Shown one piece after another: positions 41,514 through 50,431 of a stretch of DNA of 64,000 nucleotides. Location of the stretch: assembly GCA_900545005.1 (NCBI GenBank), contig UQXO01000006.1, positions 13,623 to 77,622 on the forward strand. The letters run 5' to 3'. Numbering within the stretch: the first letter of the stretch is position 1; every line of letters begins with the position of its first letter. The notes beneath the pieces are model-generated. The model saw nothing but the letters and a program-made list of their open reading frames with translations, was not told the DNA's origin and searched no databases. This stretch comes from an uncultured Mycoplasmatota bacterium. Its GTDB lineage: Bacteria; Bacillota_I; Bacilli_A; RF39; UBA660. The translations under genes and the position numbers were made by a program.

Positions 41514-42497
41514 ATGTATGTTATCCAGTTAGTTATTTTAATAGTTGTTCTTTTGATAGGAATATTCTTAATAAAGATGGCAAGTACTTTAAAGATGGCA
41601 AGAAGAATTAATCGTTTTAGTTTGGTATCTGAGGAGAATAAGGAGTCTTTATTATCAAGGATAGATAGGAAGTTCTGGGGACTTATTCATAGTCTTAGTA
41701 AGGGATTATCAAGATATAAGTTAGTTAATAGATTATCAAGTAAGTATGATAAGTATATCTTAGAGATTAATAAAGATAAGGTTAGTCCGGAAGATTATTT
41801 TACTATTAAGTTATTAATTTTAATCGGGTTATTTAGTGTTACGTTAGTTAGTGTGGTTTTAGGAAGTATTCCGGCTAAGTTAATTATTTTAGTTTTAGTC
41901 TTTTTGATAGGGTATTTCTTACCGGACTTATTTTGGAAGTATTTATATATTAAAAGAACGAATAGAATTCTTAATGATGTTTATTCTAGTACGAAGTATA
42001 TTTATTATGGATTAGTAAAAGGTAAGGCGATTGATGAGGCTTTAAGTAGTAGTATTAATTCTTTAGATGGGGATATTACAGATGAGCTTTTAAAGATGAG
42101 AAAAGACTTAAGGAATAATATTTCTTTAGAAGATGCTTATTATAAGTTCTATAAGAGAAGTGGGATTAAAGAAGTTAAGTATCTTAGTGATAGTTTAAGG
42201 GTTGCTAATAAGTTAAATATTAGTTATAAAGAAGCACTTAGTTATATTTTAGAGAAGATGGATAGGGATTATACGAGGAAGAATAATATCTTTAAAGTTA
42301 TTGATGTTTATAATTATTTATTCTTAGTAGTATTAATTATTCCTTTATTAGTATTTGTCTTTGGACTATTTATTAAGTTAGATTATTTTATGAAACTTAT
42401 GAATAATAAGGGATTATATTTAATGGGAGTTATTGTTATTCTTTATAGTATTTATATCTATGTAATTAAGAATATTTTGGAGGTTTCTTATGAATAG
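41514..42497 (+). CDS. TadB-like membrane protein (GspF family)
   Basis: 327 residues with an N-terminal membrane segment (about 3-25), a charged stretch, two more segments around 90-140, a cytoplasmic GspF-type helical domain (STKYIYYGLVKGKAIDEALS, then SLRVANKLNISYKEAL), and two C-terminal segments. This is the TadB layout: inner-membrane platform of Tad/type II-like systems. ATG 41514 lies one base after the ATPase stop with GGGGAGCG upstream; the in-frame ATG at 41490 would overlap the ATPase gene. It overlaps the TadC-like gene by eight bases. Confidence 0.82.
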   Translation: MYVIQLVILIVVLLIGIFLIKMASTLKMARRINRFSLVSEENKESLLSRIDRKFWGLIHSLSKGLSRYKLVNRLSSKYDKYILEINKDKVSPEDYFTIKLLILIGLFSVTLVSVVLGSIPAKLIILVLVFLIGYFLPDLFWKYLYIKRTNRILNDVYSSTKYIYYGLVKGKAIDEALSSSINSLDGDITDELLKMRKDLRNNISLEDAYYKFYKRSGIKEVKYLSDSLRVANKLNISYKEALSYILEKMDRDYTRKNNIFKVIDVYNYLFLVVLIIPLLVFVFGLFIKLDYFMKLMNNKGLYLMGVIVILYSIYIYVIKNILEVSYE

Positions 42498-43146
42498 TTT
42501 TATTTATATGTTATATCCAAAGAGATATATTAATTCTTTAGAAAAGAAGTTTAAGAGACTAGGGAGTAGTAATAAGATAGATATTAATATCTTCTTAATA
42601 ACAAGATTAATCTTAGAGTTTATTTTATTTATATTACTATTATTAATACCAGTATATGGGTTAATCTTAAGTATTTTGTTTACGGTGTTATTTCATTTTC
42701 TTTATGAGGATTTAATTCTTAATAATAGGTTAATTAAAAGAGAAAAGAGAATTCTAGATAGTTTAAGGGAAGTTTTGGAATTATATTTACTAGGGATTAA
42801 GTATAATCAGGATAATTATTTAGTCTTTAAGAGAGTAGTTGGCGAGTTAGATAATGATTTGACGGAAGAAATAAAATACTTAATGAAAAGATATAATAGT
42901 TTTGAAGAAGTATTAAGTAATTTGGTTACAATGATACCAGAATATGAGTTTAGTGATGATATTTTGATGCTTAGTGGTAAAGAGACTAGTAAGTATGTGA
43001 ATAAAATTTTAGAGACTATTGATGGTATAGATAAGGCTAATCAGAATAGAATAGTTAGTATGATACCAGTAAAAATCATTAGTATTAGTATTTTATTTTT
43101 ATGTTTGGTATTATTAATTATTTTGTTGGGACCAAAATACTTATGA
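42490..43146 (+). CDS. TadC-like membrane protein (GspF family)
   Basis: 218 residues with two close membrane segments (about 35-75), a cytoplasmic helical domain (LDSLREVLELYLLGIKYNQD, KETSKYVNKILETIDGIDKA) and one C-terminal segment (about 192-214). Size, layout and position after a TadB-like gene support TadC, the second platform protein. TTTTGGAGG precedes ATG 42490. No pilin or prepilin peptidase gene follows; the last gene of the group is an acidic membrane protein behind its own promoter. Confidence 0.78.
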   Translation: MNSFIYMLYPKRYINSLEKKFKRLGSSNKIDINIFLITRLILEFILFILLLLIPVYGLILSILFTVLFHFLYEDLILNNRLIKREKRILDSLREVLELYLLGIKYNQDNYLVFKRVVGELDNDLTEEIKYLMKRYNSFEEVLSNLVTMIPEYEFSDDILMLSGKETSKYVNKILETIDGIDKANQNRIVSMIPVKIISISILFLCLVLLIILLGPKYL

Positions 43147-43152
43147 ATTTTG

Positions 43153-43181
43153 TTGCAATAAGTAAATATTTATGATAATCT
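43153..43181 (+). promoter_or_regulatory. Promoter of the 43205 gene
   Basis: TTGCAA and TAATCT with 17-base spacing. Confidence 0.5.
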
Positions 43182-43204
43182 AAAAGAGAATAGAAGGTGC
43201 TTAG

Positions 43205-43804
43205 ATGGAAAAGTTTATCAATAATTTGTATAGTAATAGTAATTTTCCTATTATATTGTTTTCATTAATTGGAATTTTTATTGTTTTGTTTATTATTACG
43301 CTTATTTTAGCCCTTAGAGATGCTAAGAAGTATAGTAAGGAAGAAGAGTTAAATAGTAAAGAGAAGAAAGATTTAGAGGAAAGTCCTAAGGAAGAGAAAG
43401 AAGAAACTCATTTTGAGGATATAACTTTTAATGATGAAGAGAAGCCTAAAGAGGATGAGACTACTTTTGAGGGAATATCTTTTGATGATAAAAATTTAGA
43501 TGATGATAAAGATACTAAAGATGATGAAGATACTAAAGAAGAGGTAATTGAAGAGACAACAACTGAGATTCCCGTTTTAAAAGATGAGGAAATTAGTAAT
43601 TTTGAAGAGTTTTTCTTAGAGAATTTAAAAGATAAGAAAGATAATGTCTTTGATTTTAGTAAGATTGAAGATAAAAAAGCTACTGAGAAGTTAGAAAATA
43701 ATGAGTTAGATTTTAATAGTGATATTGAAATGGAGCTTCCTAAGAAAAAGACTGATTATTCCTTTAAAAATATTGATGGTGAGTCTTATAAGATTAATAA
43801 GTAA
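43205..43804 (+). CDS. Membrane-anchored acidic protein, unknown function
   Basis: 199 residues: one N-terminal membrane segment (about 14-37, FPIILFSLIGIFIVLFIITL) followed by a highly charged, Glu/Asp/Lys-rich and probably disordered tail with loose repeats of the kind E-[DG]-I-[TS]-F-[ND]-D (EDITFNDEE, EGISFDDKN). The tail should face the cytoplasm or wall depending on topology, which cannot be decided. It follows the Tad-like genes but has its own promoter. It recalls the acidic protein at 9163 in composition, not in sequence. Confidence 0.7.
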   Translation: MEKFINNLYSNSNFPIILFSLIGIFIVLFIITLILALRDAKKYSKEEELNSKEKKDLEESPKEEKEETHFEDITFNDEEKPKEDETTFEGISFDDKNLDDDKDTKDDEDTKEEVIEETTTEIPVLKDEEISNFEEFFLENLKDKKDNVFDFSKIEDKKATEKLENNELDFNSDIEMELPKKKTDYSFKNIDGESYKINK

Positions 43805-43857
43805 GAAAGAGTGGATCTATTAATTTAGGTTCCTTTTTTAATCTTTTACAATAACTT

Positions 43858-43949
43858 CAGCCAAAATGTAAAATGAAAACCAGCCAAAATGTAAAATGAA
43901 AGCCAGCCAAAATGTAAAATGAAAGCCAGCCAAAATGTAAAATGACTAA
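43858..43949 (+). repeat. Four-unit 23-bp repeat array B
   Basis: Units start at 43858, 43881, 43904 and 43927, each 23 bases. Unit: CAGCCAAAATGTAAAATGAA plus AGC or AAC; units 2 and 3 are identical, unit 1 differs by one base and unit 4 in its last bases. Perfect direct repeats with no palindrome, resembling iterons or a protein-binding array. It lies about 100 bases before the AAA/DUF4143 gene. The stretch 43805-43857 before it and 43950-44010 after it show two loose copies of ATTC(A/C)TTTGAAAAAATT. Confidence 0.93.
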
Positions 43950-44056
43950 AAAATAAGCAATGGATAAAGTAACATTCATTTGAAAAAATTTATGTTCGAT
44001 GATGATATTCCTTTGAAAAAATTGAAATAGTGATATAATAAGATTAGGTGATGAAG

Positions 44057-45355
44057 ATGTTAAAAAGAAAAATTATTAAAAATTTAGTTGAATGGAAAGA
44101 AAATCATCAGAATAATTGTTTGCTTTTAATTGGAGCTCGTCAGGTTGGTAAGACTTATATTTTAAAGACTTTTGCTAATCAATATTATGAGAAAGTTATA
44201 TATATTAATTTTATTGAGAATGCTAGTTATATAGATATTTTTAATGGTAATTTAGATACGGAAACGATTATTAAGAAGATGTCTTTAGTAGTTCCTAATT
44301 CTTTGATTATTCCAGGTAAGACAATTATTATTCTAGATGATATTCAAATGTGTGAGAATGCTATTACGGCTTTGAAATTTTTGGCTCAAAATCAAGATTT
44401 TGACTGTATAGCTTCTGGGTCTTTACTGAGAATAACTTATAATAGAGTAGTGTCTTTTCCTGTTGGGTATGTTGAAAGATTAGATATGAATTCGCTAGAT
44501 TTTGAAGAGTTTTGTTGGGCAAATGGTGTTGATGAGGCAGCAATCGATTATCTAAAAGAATTTTATATTAGTAAGAAAACCGTACCAGATAGTATTCATA
44601 AGCGAATGATGGAATTGTTTAAAGAATACATTGTTGTCGGCGGGATGCCTAGAGTTGTTGATGACTTTGTAAATAATCATAATTTTGAACAGGTATTGAA
44701 ACTCCAAAGAAATATTATTATGGATTATAAAGACGATATTGTAAAATATGCAAGTATTAATGATAAATCTAAAATTAGAGATTGTTTTAATTCAATTCCT
44801 AAACATTTATCCCAAGAAAATAAGAAGTTTAGATATAATTTGGTAAATAAAGGGGCTACTTCAGAAAAGTATAAAGGGGCTTTAGAGTGGCTTTCGGATG
44901 CCGGAATAATAAGTTTTTGTTACAATCTATCTAAGCCGGAAGCCCCATTAGAGGGATTTAGTAAAGAAGATGTTTTTAAAGTTTATATGAAAGATACGGG
45001 GTTATTGGTATCAATGCTTGATGATGGGACAAATCTAGAGATAATTAATGGTAATCTTGGTATTTATAAAGGTGCTATATACGAAAATATTATTGCAGAT
45101 ATCTTTAATAAGAGTGGTAAAAAGCTTTATTATTTTGAGTATAATTCAACTTTAGAAGTAGACTTTATTATAAAATATCAAGGAAAAATTACAGCTGTAG
45201 AAGTGAAGGCGGCTGATAATACGAAGTCAAAATCTTTGAACTCGTTAATAGATAATTGGCATTTAGAACAAGGAATAAAATTATCAAGTAAAAATGTTGG
45301 TAGTACAAGAGATAAAATTATTAATTTGCCATTATATATGAGTATGTTTTTATAG
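44057..45355 (+). CDS. AAA ATPase with C-terminal DUF4143
   Basis: 432 residues. Walker A is in LLLIGARQVGKTYILKTFA (about 27) and Walker B in IIILDDIQMCENA (about 97). The C-terminal half is the DUF4143 region with a possible nuclease-like core (YNSTLEVDFIIKYQGKITAV, then EVKAADNTKSKSL). These ATPases are widespread, often present in several copies per genome, and have no agreed function; defence or mobile-element roles have been proposed only loosely. ATG 44057 fits the AGGTG site; ATG 44051 and GTG 44048 are also in frame. It is preceded by the 23-bp array B and followed by a strong terminator, so it is a self-contained unit. Confidence 0.88.
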   Translation: MLKRKIIKNLVEWKENHQNNCLLLIGARQVGKTYILKTFANQYYEKVIYINFIENASYIDIFNGNLDTETIIKKMSLVVPNSLIIPGKTIIILDDIQMCENAITALKFLAQNQDFDCIASGSLLRITYNRVVSFPVGYVERLDMNSLDFEEFCWANGVDEAAIDYLKEFYISKKTVPDSIHKRMMELFKEYIVVGGMPRVVDDFVNNHNFEQVLKLQRNIIMDYKDDIVKYASINDKSKIRDCFNSIPKHLSQENKKFRYNLVNKGATSEKYKGALEWLSDAGIISFCYNLSKPEAPLEGFSKEDVFKVYMKDTGLLVSMLDDGTNLEIINGNLGIYKGAIYENIIADIFNKSGKKLYYFEYNSTLEVDFIIKYQGKITAVEVKAADNTKSKSLNSLIDNWHLEQGIKLSSKNVGSTRDKIINLPLYMSMFL

Positions 45356-45381
45356 AAGAACCTAAGACTGGGTTCTTTTTT
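45356..45381 (+). terminator. Terminator after the AAA/DUF4143 gene
   Basis: AAGAACC pairs with GGGTTCTT (one extra G) around TAAGACT, followed by a T run. Confidence 0.87.
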
Positions 45382-45390
45382 AGATAGATA

Positions 45391-45419
45391 TTGTCAAATA
45401 ATGAGATATATGGTTAAAT
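45391..45419 (+). promoter_or_regulatory. Promoter of the 45438 gene
   Basis: TTGTCA and TTAAAT with 17-base spacing; the -10 box is weak. Confidence 0.5.
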
Positions 45420-45437
45420 AAAGAAACGGTGATATTA

Positions 45438-45992
45438 ATGGAGATAAGTGAAATCAAAGAAGTATTAAAGAAGAATGGGGTTTATAAGAATTATTTAATC
45501 AAGGATAAGGATGTTATAAGGAATAGTTTTAATAGGAGTAGGATTAGTTTTAAAGAGGCTTTAGTCTTAGGAGATATAGATAGTCTTGATACGGGAATTA
45601 ATGGAGTTGAAGAGGATATTTTAAAGACTATGGATAGTCTTAAAGATGTAGATTATTCTAGTTTAGAGTTTAGTGTTTGTGGGGGTATCTTAGTGAAGAG
45701 TGATACTAATGATATTAGGTATATTGATGATTTATTTTTCTATAGATTAATTATTTATCCTTTAGAAGAAGTTAATGGTGGGTATAAAAGAATTCCTGGG
45801 AAGGGAAAAGTTTATGAGAAGAGAGTGGGAAGTCTTTTTAAGATTATTCATTTTAGGGACTTATTAACTGTCTTAGAGAAGTTAGATTTATTACCGGAGT
45901 ATCTTGATGATGATTATTTTGATATTTTGAATAAAGGTTTCTTAAGTAGTGGTAAACCGATATTATTTAGAAGAGTCCTAAAGAAGAATTAG
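45438..45992 (+). CDS. Hypothetical protein, unknown function
   Basis: 184 residues, charged and mixed alpha/beta, without membrane segments or signal. Notable stretches are SSLEFSVCGGILVKSDTNDI and FYRLIIYPLEEVNGGYKRIP. I recognise no family. ATG 45438 is preferred to GTG 45429. It is monocistronic, bounded by a promoter and a terminator whose hairpin contains the stop codon. Confidence 0.75.
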   Translation: MEISEIKEVLKKNGVYKNYLIKDKDVIRNSFNRSRISFKEALVLGDIDSLDTGINGVEEDILKTMDSLKDVDYSSLEFSVCGGILVKSDTNDIRYIDDLFFYRLIIYPLEEVNGGYKRIPGKGKVYEKRVGSLFKIIHFRDLLTVLEKLDLLPEYLDDDYFDILNKGFLSSGKPILFRRVLKKN

Positions 45993-46000
45993 GACTTTTT
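45974..46000 (+). terminator. Terminator after the 45438 gene
   Basis: AGTCCTAA pairs with TTAGGACT around AGAAGAA, followed by TTTT-A-TTTT. Confidence 0.83.
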
Positions 46001-46042
46001 ATTTTCTTGTGATACAATAAGCTTATTAGAAGTGGGGTATTT

Positions 46043-46723
46043 ATGATAAATATTTTAGTAGTGGAAGATGATGTTAATTTACTTAATATTATAAAGAAAA
46101 ATTTAGAACGCGAGGGATATATTGTTTATACAGCTTTAGATGGGAAAAAGGGGTTAGAAGTCCTAGATAATGTGCATATAGATTTGATTATTTTAGATTT
46201 AATGTTACCGGGAGTAGATGGGTATGAATTTACGAAAAGAGTAAGAAAAACGGAAGAAAATTTACCTATCTTAATGACGACGGCTAAGAGTTTGATGGAA
46301 GATAAAAGAATTGCTTTTTTAACAGGGGTTGATGATTATATGACTAAACCTTTGGAAATGGAAGAGTTACTTTTAAGAGTTAAGGCTTTATTAAGAAGAA
46401 GTAAAATTTTAGCAGAAAGGAAAATTGTTATTGGAAAAGTGGTTGTTGATTGTGATGCTATGACAGTAAGAAGAGGTACACAAGTAACGGAGTTAACGCA
46501 AAAAGAGTTTGCTCTTCTTTATAAGTTACTTTCTTATCCGAATAAAATATTTACTAGAAATCAGCTGATGGATGAGATATGGGGTTATGAATCCAATAGT
46601 GATGATCGCACTATCGATGCTCATATTAATCGTCTTCGTCGCAAGTTTGAAAATTATCCGGAATTTGAAATAAAATCAGTGCGAGGATTAGGGTATAAGG
46701 TGGTTAAGAATGAAAAAAATTAA
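46043..46723 (+). CDS. OmpR-family response regulator
   Basis: 226 residues. Receiver domain with acidic pair Asp9/Asp10 (VVEDDV), phospho-acceptor Asp52 (IILDLMLPG) and Lys in MTKPLEMEEL; C-terminal winged helix (about 130-224) with LTQKEFALLYKLLSYPNKIF and DRTIDAHINRLRRKFE, a DNA-binding transcription factor of the OmpR/PhoB class. The cognate kinase overlaps its end by 14 bases. The signal and regulon are unknown. GAAGTGGGG precedes ATG 46043. Confidence 0.93.
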   Translation: MINILVVEDDVNLLNIIKKNLEREGYIVYTALDGKKGLEVLDNVHIDLIILDLMLPGVDGYEFTKRVRKTEENLPILMTTAKSLMEDKRIAFLTGVDDYMTKPLEMEELLLRVKALLRRSKILAERKIVIGKVVVDCDAMTVRRGTQVTELTQKEFALLYKLLSYPNKIFTRNQLMDEIWGYESNSDDRTIDAHINRLRRKFENYPEFEIKSVRGLGYKVVKNEKN

Positions 46724-47774
46724 AAAACGGGATATTGATATAAAAACTAATCAAAAATTGCCTCTTTATTTTACCGCTTTAGCGTTTCTTACTTTTGCAG
46801 CCATTATTATAGCATTGAGTTTTTTAATTTTTATCGGGAATAAAATATTAGGCTGGGATTATATGATTGATCTTCATCAATCACAGTTTTGGGTTTTGGT
46901 CTTTATGGCTATTGTCTTAATTGGGGTTATTGCATCTATCTTAATTGGAAGACCAATCTTAAAGGGAATTAAGGAGATATCTAATTCGACAAAGAAAATT
47001 AGTGAAGGTGATTTCTCCGTAAGAATTAGCGAGAATAAGACCAAGTTTTTGGGACGTCTTTCCCATGATTTTAATCAGATGGCTAAAGAATTAGAAGGGG
47101 TTAAAATCTTAAGAAATGATTTTATTAATAATTTTTCCCATGAATTTAAGACTCCTATTAGTTCGATTAAAAATTATGCCGAAGAGTTAAGAAATAATAA
47201 TTTGACTAAAGAAGAAAAAGATAAGTATTTAGATATTATTATTAAAGAAGCAACGCGTCTTTCTAATTTATCAAATAGTATTTTATATTTATCGAAAGTT
47301 GAAAAGCAAAGTATTTTAACGGATAAGAGTAATTATGATGTTGGGGAACAAATAAGACAAGCTATTCTTTTAGAGATGCAAAAGATTGAAGAGAAGAATT
47401 TAGAATTAGATTTAGATATTTTAGATTATAAATTATGTCTTAATGAGGATAGTATTGAGCAGGTATGGATTAATATTTTAGATAATGCGATTAAGTTTAG
47501 TGATAAGGATAAGTCTTTGTATATTACTAGTTATCTGGAAGATAATTGGTATGTGGTTAAATTTAAGGATGAGGGAATAGGAATACCAGATGATGATTTA
47601 CCATTTGTATTTGAAAAGTTTTATAAGGCTGATAAGTCTCATTCAGAAGAGGGAAATGGTCTAGGGCTTTCCTTAGTTAAAAGAATTATTGAACTTCATA
47701 AAGGAAGTATTGAGATAAAAAGTAAGGTGGGTTTAGGGACTGTGGTTATCGTTAAATTACCTATTGATAATTAA
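46710..47774 (+). CDS. Sensor histidine kinase
   Basis: 354 residues: two membrane segments (about 19-43 and 61-81) with only a very short outside loop, a HAMP domain (about 82-135), HisKA with the phospho-acceptor His144 (NNFSHEFKTPISSI), and HATPase with N box (NILDNAIKF), G1 (DEGIGIP) and G2 (GNGLGLSLVKR). The tiny loop suggests it senses something in or near the membrane, or works with an accessory protein, as intramembrane-sensing kinases do. It pairs with the regulator upstream. Confidence 0.93.
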   Translation: MKKIKKRDIDIKTNQKLPLYFTALAFLTFAAIIIALSFLIFIGNKILGWDYMIDLHQSQFWVLVFMAIVLIGVIASILIGRPILKGIKEISNSTKKISEGDFSVRISENKTKFLGRLSHDFNQMAKELEGVKILRNDFINNFSHEFKTPISSIKNYAEELRNNNLTKEEKDKYLDIIIKEATRLSNLSNSILYLSKVEKQSILTDKSNYDVGEQIRQAILLEMQKIEEKNLELDLDILDYKLCLNEDSIEQVWINILDNAIKFSDKDKSLYITSYLEDNWYVVKFKDEGIGIPDDDLPFVFEKFYKADKSHSEEGNGLGLSLVKRIIELHKGSIEIKSKVGLGTVVIVKLPIDN

Positions 47775-47795
47775 ATTCGATTGATAAATACCAAT

Positions 47796-47865
47796 ATCTT
47801 TTCTCACAGGAAAAGATATCGGCATTTTTGGTGTTATCTTTTCCCACATGAAAAGATAAATGGTA
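47796..47865 (+). repeat. Two-unit 40-bp hairpin repeat before abiEi-2
   Basis: ATATCTTTTC-TCACAG-GAAAAGATAT and TTATCTTTTC-CCACAT-GAAAAGATAA are two hairpins whose cores ATCTTTTC start at 47796 and 47836, exactly 40 bases apart. TACCA before the first and TGGTA after the second can also pair. Behind them CGTATTT and AAATACG form another inverted pair around the promoter. These may be operators for the AbiEi-like repressor. Confidence 0.75.
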
Positions 47866-47913
47866 CTTTTTCGAAAAAATCCCGTATTTTAGGCAAAAAT
47901 CCCAAAAAAATTT

Positions 47914-47941
47914 TTGCAAATACGATTAAATTGGCTATAAT
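47914..47941 (+). promoter_or_regulatory. Promoter of the orphan abiEi gene
   Basis: TTGCAA and TATAAT with 16-base spacing, embedded in inverted repeats. Confidence 0.78.
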
Positions 47942-47964
47942 ATAATCGTGAAAGGAACAAAGTT

Positions 47965-48552
47965 ATGAATTACGAAAACAAAATTTTAAATCTTTTTAAT
48001 AATGGCTTTCTTAGAAATAAAGATCTTGTTGACAATAATATTCCAAGCGTTTATCTTACAAGATTAGTAAATAATAATGTTATCGAAAGAGTTAGCAGAG
48101 GTCTATATGTAAGGACTAATAGCCTGCCAAATGACTTAGTAATTTTACAAAATAAGAGCAAAAATGCTATTTATTCTAATATGACTGCTTTATATTTATA
48201 TGGCTTTTCAGATAGGTTACCAATTAAGTATGATATTACAGTTAATTCTGGTTATAATGGAAGTCTTCAAGAAGTTGATAATGTGAATCTCTTTTATACA
48301 AAGAAAGAATTATTGAATTTGGGGGAAATTGTTTATAGATTAGATTCTGGAAATCTTATCAAAGTTTATAATTTAGAAAGAACAATTTGTGATGTTATTA
48401 AAAATAAGAATAGATTAGATCAAGAACTTGTCAATAAAGCTCTCAGAAAATATTTTTATAGTAAAGAGAAAAATACTTTAAAATTATATGAGTATGCTAA
48501 AAAGATGAAGATTTATAAAAAAGTTAGAAGTGCATTTGAAATATTAGGGTAA
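47965..48552 (+). CDS. Orphan AbiEi-family antitoxin-like repressor
   Basis: 195 residues, clearly paralogous in layout to the AbiEi at 37941: winged helix (NKILNLFNNGFLRNKDLVDN, then SRGLYVRTN, about 5-52) and AbiEi domain (AIYSNMTALYLYGFSDRLP, YDITVNSGYNG, YNLERTICDVIKNKNR). No AbiEii toxin gene follows: only 76 bases separate it from the next promoter region and lipid operon. It may be a stranded antitoxin that protects against an AbiEii elsewhere, or a repressor with a new job. GAAAGGA lies upstream of ATG 47965. Confidence 0.85.
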   Translation: MNYENKILNLFNNGFLRNKDLVDNNIPSVYLTRLVNNNVIERVSRGLYVRTNSLPNDLVILQNKSKNAIYSNMTALYLYGFSDRLPIKYDITVNSGYNGSLQEVDNVNLFYTKKELLNLGEIVYRLDSGNLIKVYNLERTICDVIKNKNRLDQELVNKALRKYFYSKEKNTLKLYEYAKKMKIYKKVRSAFEILG

Positions 48553-48645
48553 ATTAGATAACAGCTATCTTAATGACTAAATTGCATTTCACATTCAGTT
48601 CATTTTTAGATAGTATAATAAAATAGTTTGAGATGGAGATATTCT

Positions 48646-50220
48646 ATGAAGAAAAATTATGCTTATTATGAGAATCCTAAGATTAGTTCTTTTAAGGAGT
48701 TAATGAATCTTAGTATATTAAATCCAGAAGATATAGCGTTTTCTTATTTAGATAAGAATAAGGTTAAAGTTTCCAAGACTTATCAAGAGTTTTATGATGA
48801 GGTAAGACTAGTTAGTAATTATATGGCTAATCTTTATAATAATAAACATTTAGGACTTATTGGAAATAATTCTTATGATTTTTTAGTAATATTTATGAGT
48901 ATTGTTATCAGTGGGAATTGTGCGGTTATTATTGATAAAGATTTGGATTCTAATGATATAAAGAAGATGCTTAAGAATACGAATACTAATACTTGTTTTT
49001 ATTCTAAAGAGTATTGTGATAATTTAAGTGGGATTGGTAGTAAGATGTATCCTATTGAAGAGATTGATACTTATAAGAGTGAGAAAGATTTTATTAGATT
49101 TACTAATCCTAAGGATTGTAGGGTGATTTTCTTTACTTCGGGGACTACCGGTTTTAATAAAGCTGTTATGTTAAGTGAGGAGAATATTTGTTTTGATATA
49201 TGGTCTCTAGCTAGTCTTTTTAAGCCGAATGGAGGAGTTTATGCAGTATTACCTTTTCATCATTCTTTTGGGCTTATTACGGGGATTTTAAAACCTTTTT
49301 ATTATCATGAGCCTATATTTATCAATAGTAGTCTTAAGTCCTTACAAAAAGAAATGAAGATAGCGAGTCCTAATACGATGTTTGTAGTTCCGGTATTTAT
49401 AGAAACTTTCTATAAGAGTATATGGGCTATGGCTCGTCGGACTAAGCAAGATAAGAAGTTAAAATTAGGACTTAAGTTATCTAATAGTCTTTTAAAAGTT
49501 GGTATTGATATTCGGGCTAAGTTATTTAAAGCAATTAGAGATGAGTTTGGGGGGCACTTAGAATACTTTATTTGTGGGGGTGCTTATTTAGATAGTAAGT
49601 ATGTTAAGTGGTTTCGCAGTATTGGGATTGAAATATTAAATGGGTATGGGATTACGGAATGTAGTCCGGTTGTAGCTGTTAATCGTAATTTCTATGGTAA
49701 AGATGGCTCGGTTGGTTTAGTTGGTCGGAATATTGAGGTAAAAGTTGTTGATGAGGAGATTCTTGTTAAGGGTAAGAATGTGATGCTTGGGTACTATGGG
49801 GATACTAAAAGTACCAAAGAAGTTTTAAGCGATGGGTGGTTTAAAACGGGGGACTTAGGATATATTGATAAAGATGGGTTTCTCTTTATTACGGGGAGAA
49901 AAAAGAATTTGATTATCTTATCGAATGGGGAGAATATCTTACCGGAGATGATAGAAGAAAAACTTTTAAAAGATAAAGGGGTATGTGAGGTAGTAGTAGA
50001 TTCTTTAAATAATCAGTTAGTAGCATATATATATCCTAATGAAGAGTATTTAGGAAATATTACTTACTTTAATAATTTGATTTATCGATATAATAAGAGT
50101 GTTCCTAAGAATCATCAGATTAGTAAGTGTATTTTAAGAACAAGAGAATTTAAGAAAAATAATAATCATAAGATTTTAAGAAATAAAGTGATGGAGGATA
50201 ATAATGAAAATATTAACTAG
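48646..50220 (+). CDS. Acyl-AMP ligase / acyl-CoA synthetase-like enzyme
   Basis: 524-residue member of the ANL superfamily. Core motifs: FFTSGTTGFNKAVMLS (P-loop-like, about 168), YGITECSPVVAVN (about 338), KTGDLGYIDKDGFLFITGRKKN split around the hinge (about 400-422), and a Lys near the C-terminus in HKILRNKV. Because the next genes are an acyl carrier protein and its activating transferase, it most likely activates a fatty or other carboxylic acid and loads it on that carrier. ATG 48646 with TGGAGAT upstream is chosen over TTG 48628. It heads a five-gene overlapping operon. Confidence 0.86.
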   Translation: MKKNYAYYENPKISSFKELMNLSILNPEDIAFSYLDKNKVKVSKTYQEFYDEVRLVSNYMANLYNNKHLGLIGNNSYDFLVIFMSIVISGNCAVIIDKDLDSNDIKKMLKNTNTNTCFYSKEYCDNLSGIGSKMYPIEEIDTYKSEKDFIRFTNPKDCRVIFFTSGTTGFNKAVMLSEENICFDIWSLASLFKPNGGVYAVLPFHHSFGLITGILKPFYYHEPIFINSSLKSLQKEMKIASPNTMFVVPVFIETFYKSIWAMARRTKQDKKLKLGLKLSNSLLKVGIDIRAKLFKAIRDEFGGHLEYFICGGAYLDSKYVKWFRSIGIEILNGYGITECSPVVAVNRNFYGKDGSVGLVGRNIEVKVVDEEILVKGKNVMLGYYGDTKSTKEVLSDGWFKTGDLGYIDKDGFLFITGRKKNLIILSNGENILPEMIEEKLLKDKGVCEVVVDSLNNQLVAYIYPNEEYLGNITYFNNLIYRYNKSVPKNHQISKCILRTREFKKNNNHKILRNKVMEDNNENIN

Positions 50221-50431
50221 TGATGTTATTAAATTAATTAGTGAGGTTTGTGAGATTCCGGAAGAAAAGATTAGTGAGAAGTCTAATTTAATGACGGATT
50301 TAGAGTTAGAGTCTTTAGATATAGTGACTTTGATTAGTGAATGTGAAGATAAGTATCATTTAACAATACCTGATAAGGATATTAAGACTTTACAGACGGT
50401 TAAAGATATTGTTGATTATTTAAATAAGTAA
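50204..50431 (+). CDS. Acyl carrier protein
   Basis: 75 residues, all-helical acidic carrier. The phosphopantetheine site is Ser37 in DLELESLDIVTLI; the usual DSL is ESL here. The start overlaps the ligase by 17 bases with GGAGGA upstream, and its stop shares bases with the transferase start. It probably carries the acyl group activated by the ligase rather than serving housekeeping fatty acid synthesis, which would normally sit near fab genes; that is inferred from context. Confidence 0.88.
   Translation: MKILTSDVIKLISEVCEIPEEKISEKSNLMTDLELESLDIVTLISECEDKYHLTIPDKDIKTLQTVKDIVDYLNK

Noticed and set aside
43858..43949. CRISPR array
   Set aside because: Repeats are directly adjacent without unique spacers, and no cas gene is present.
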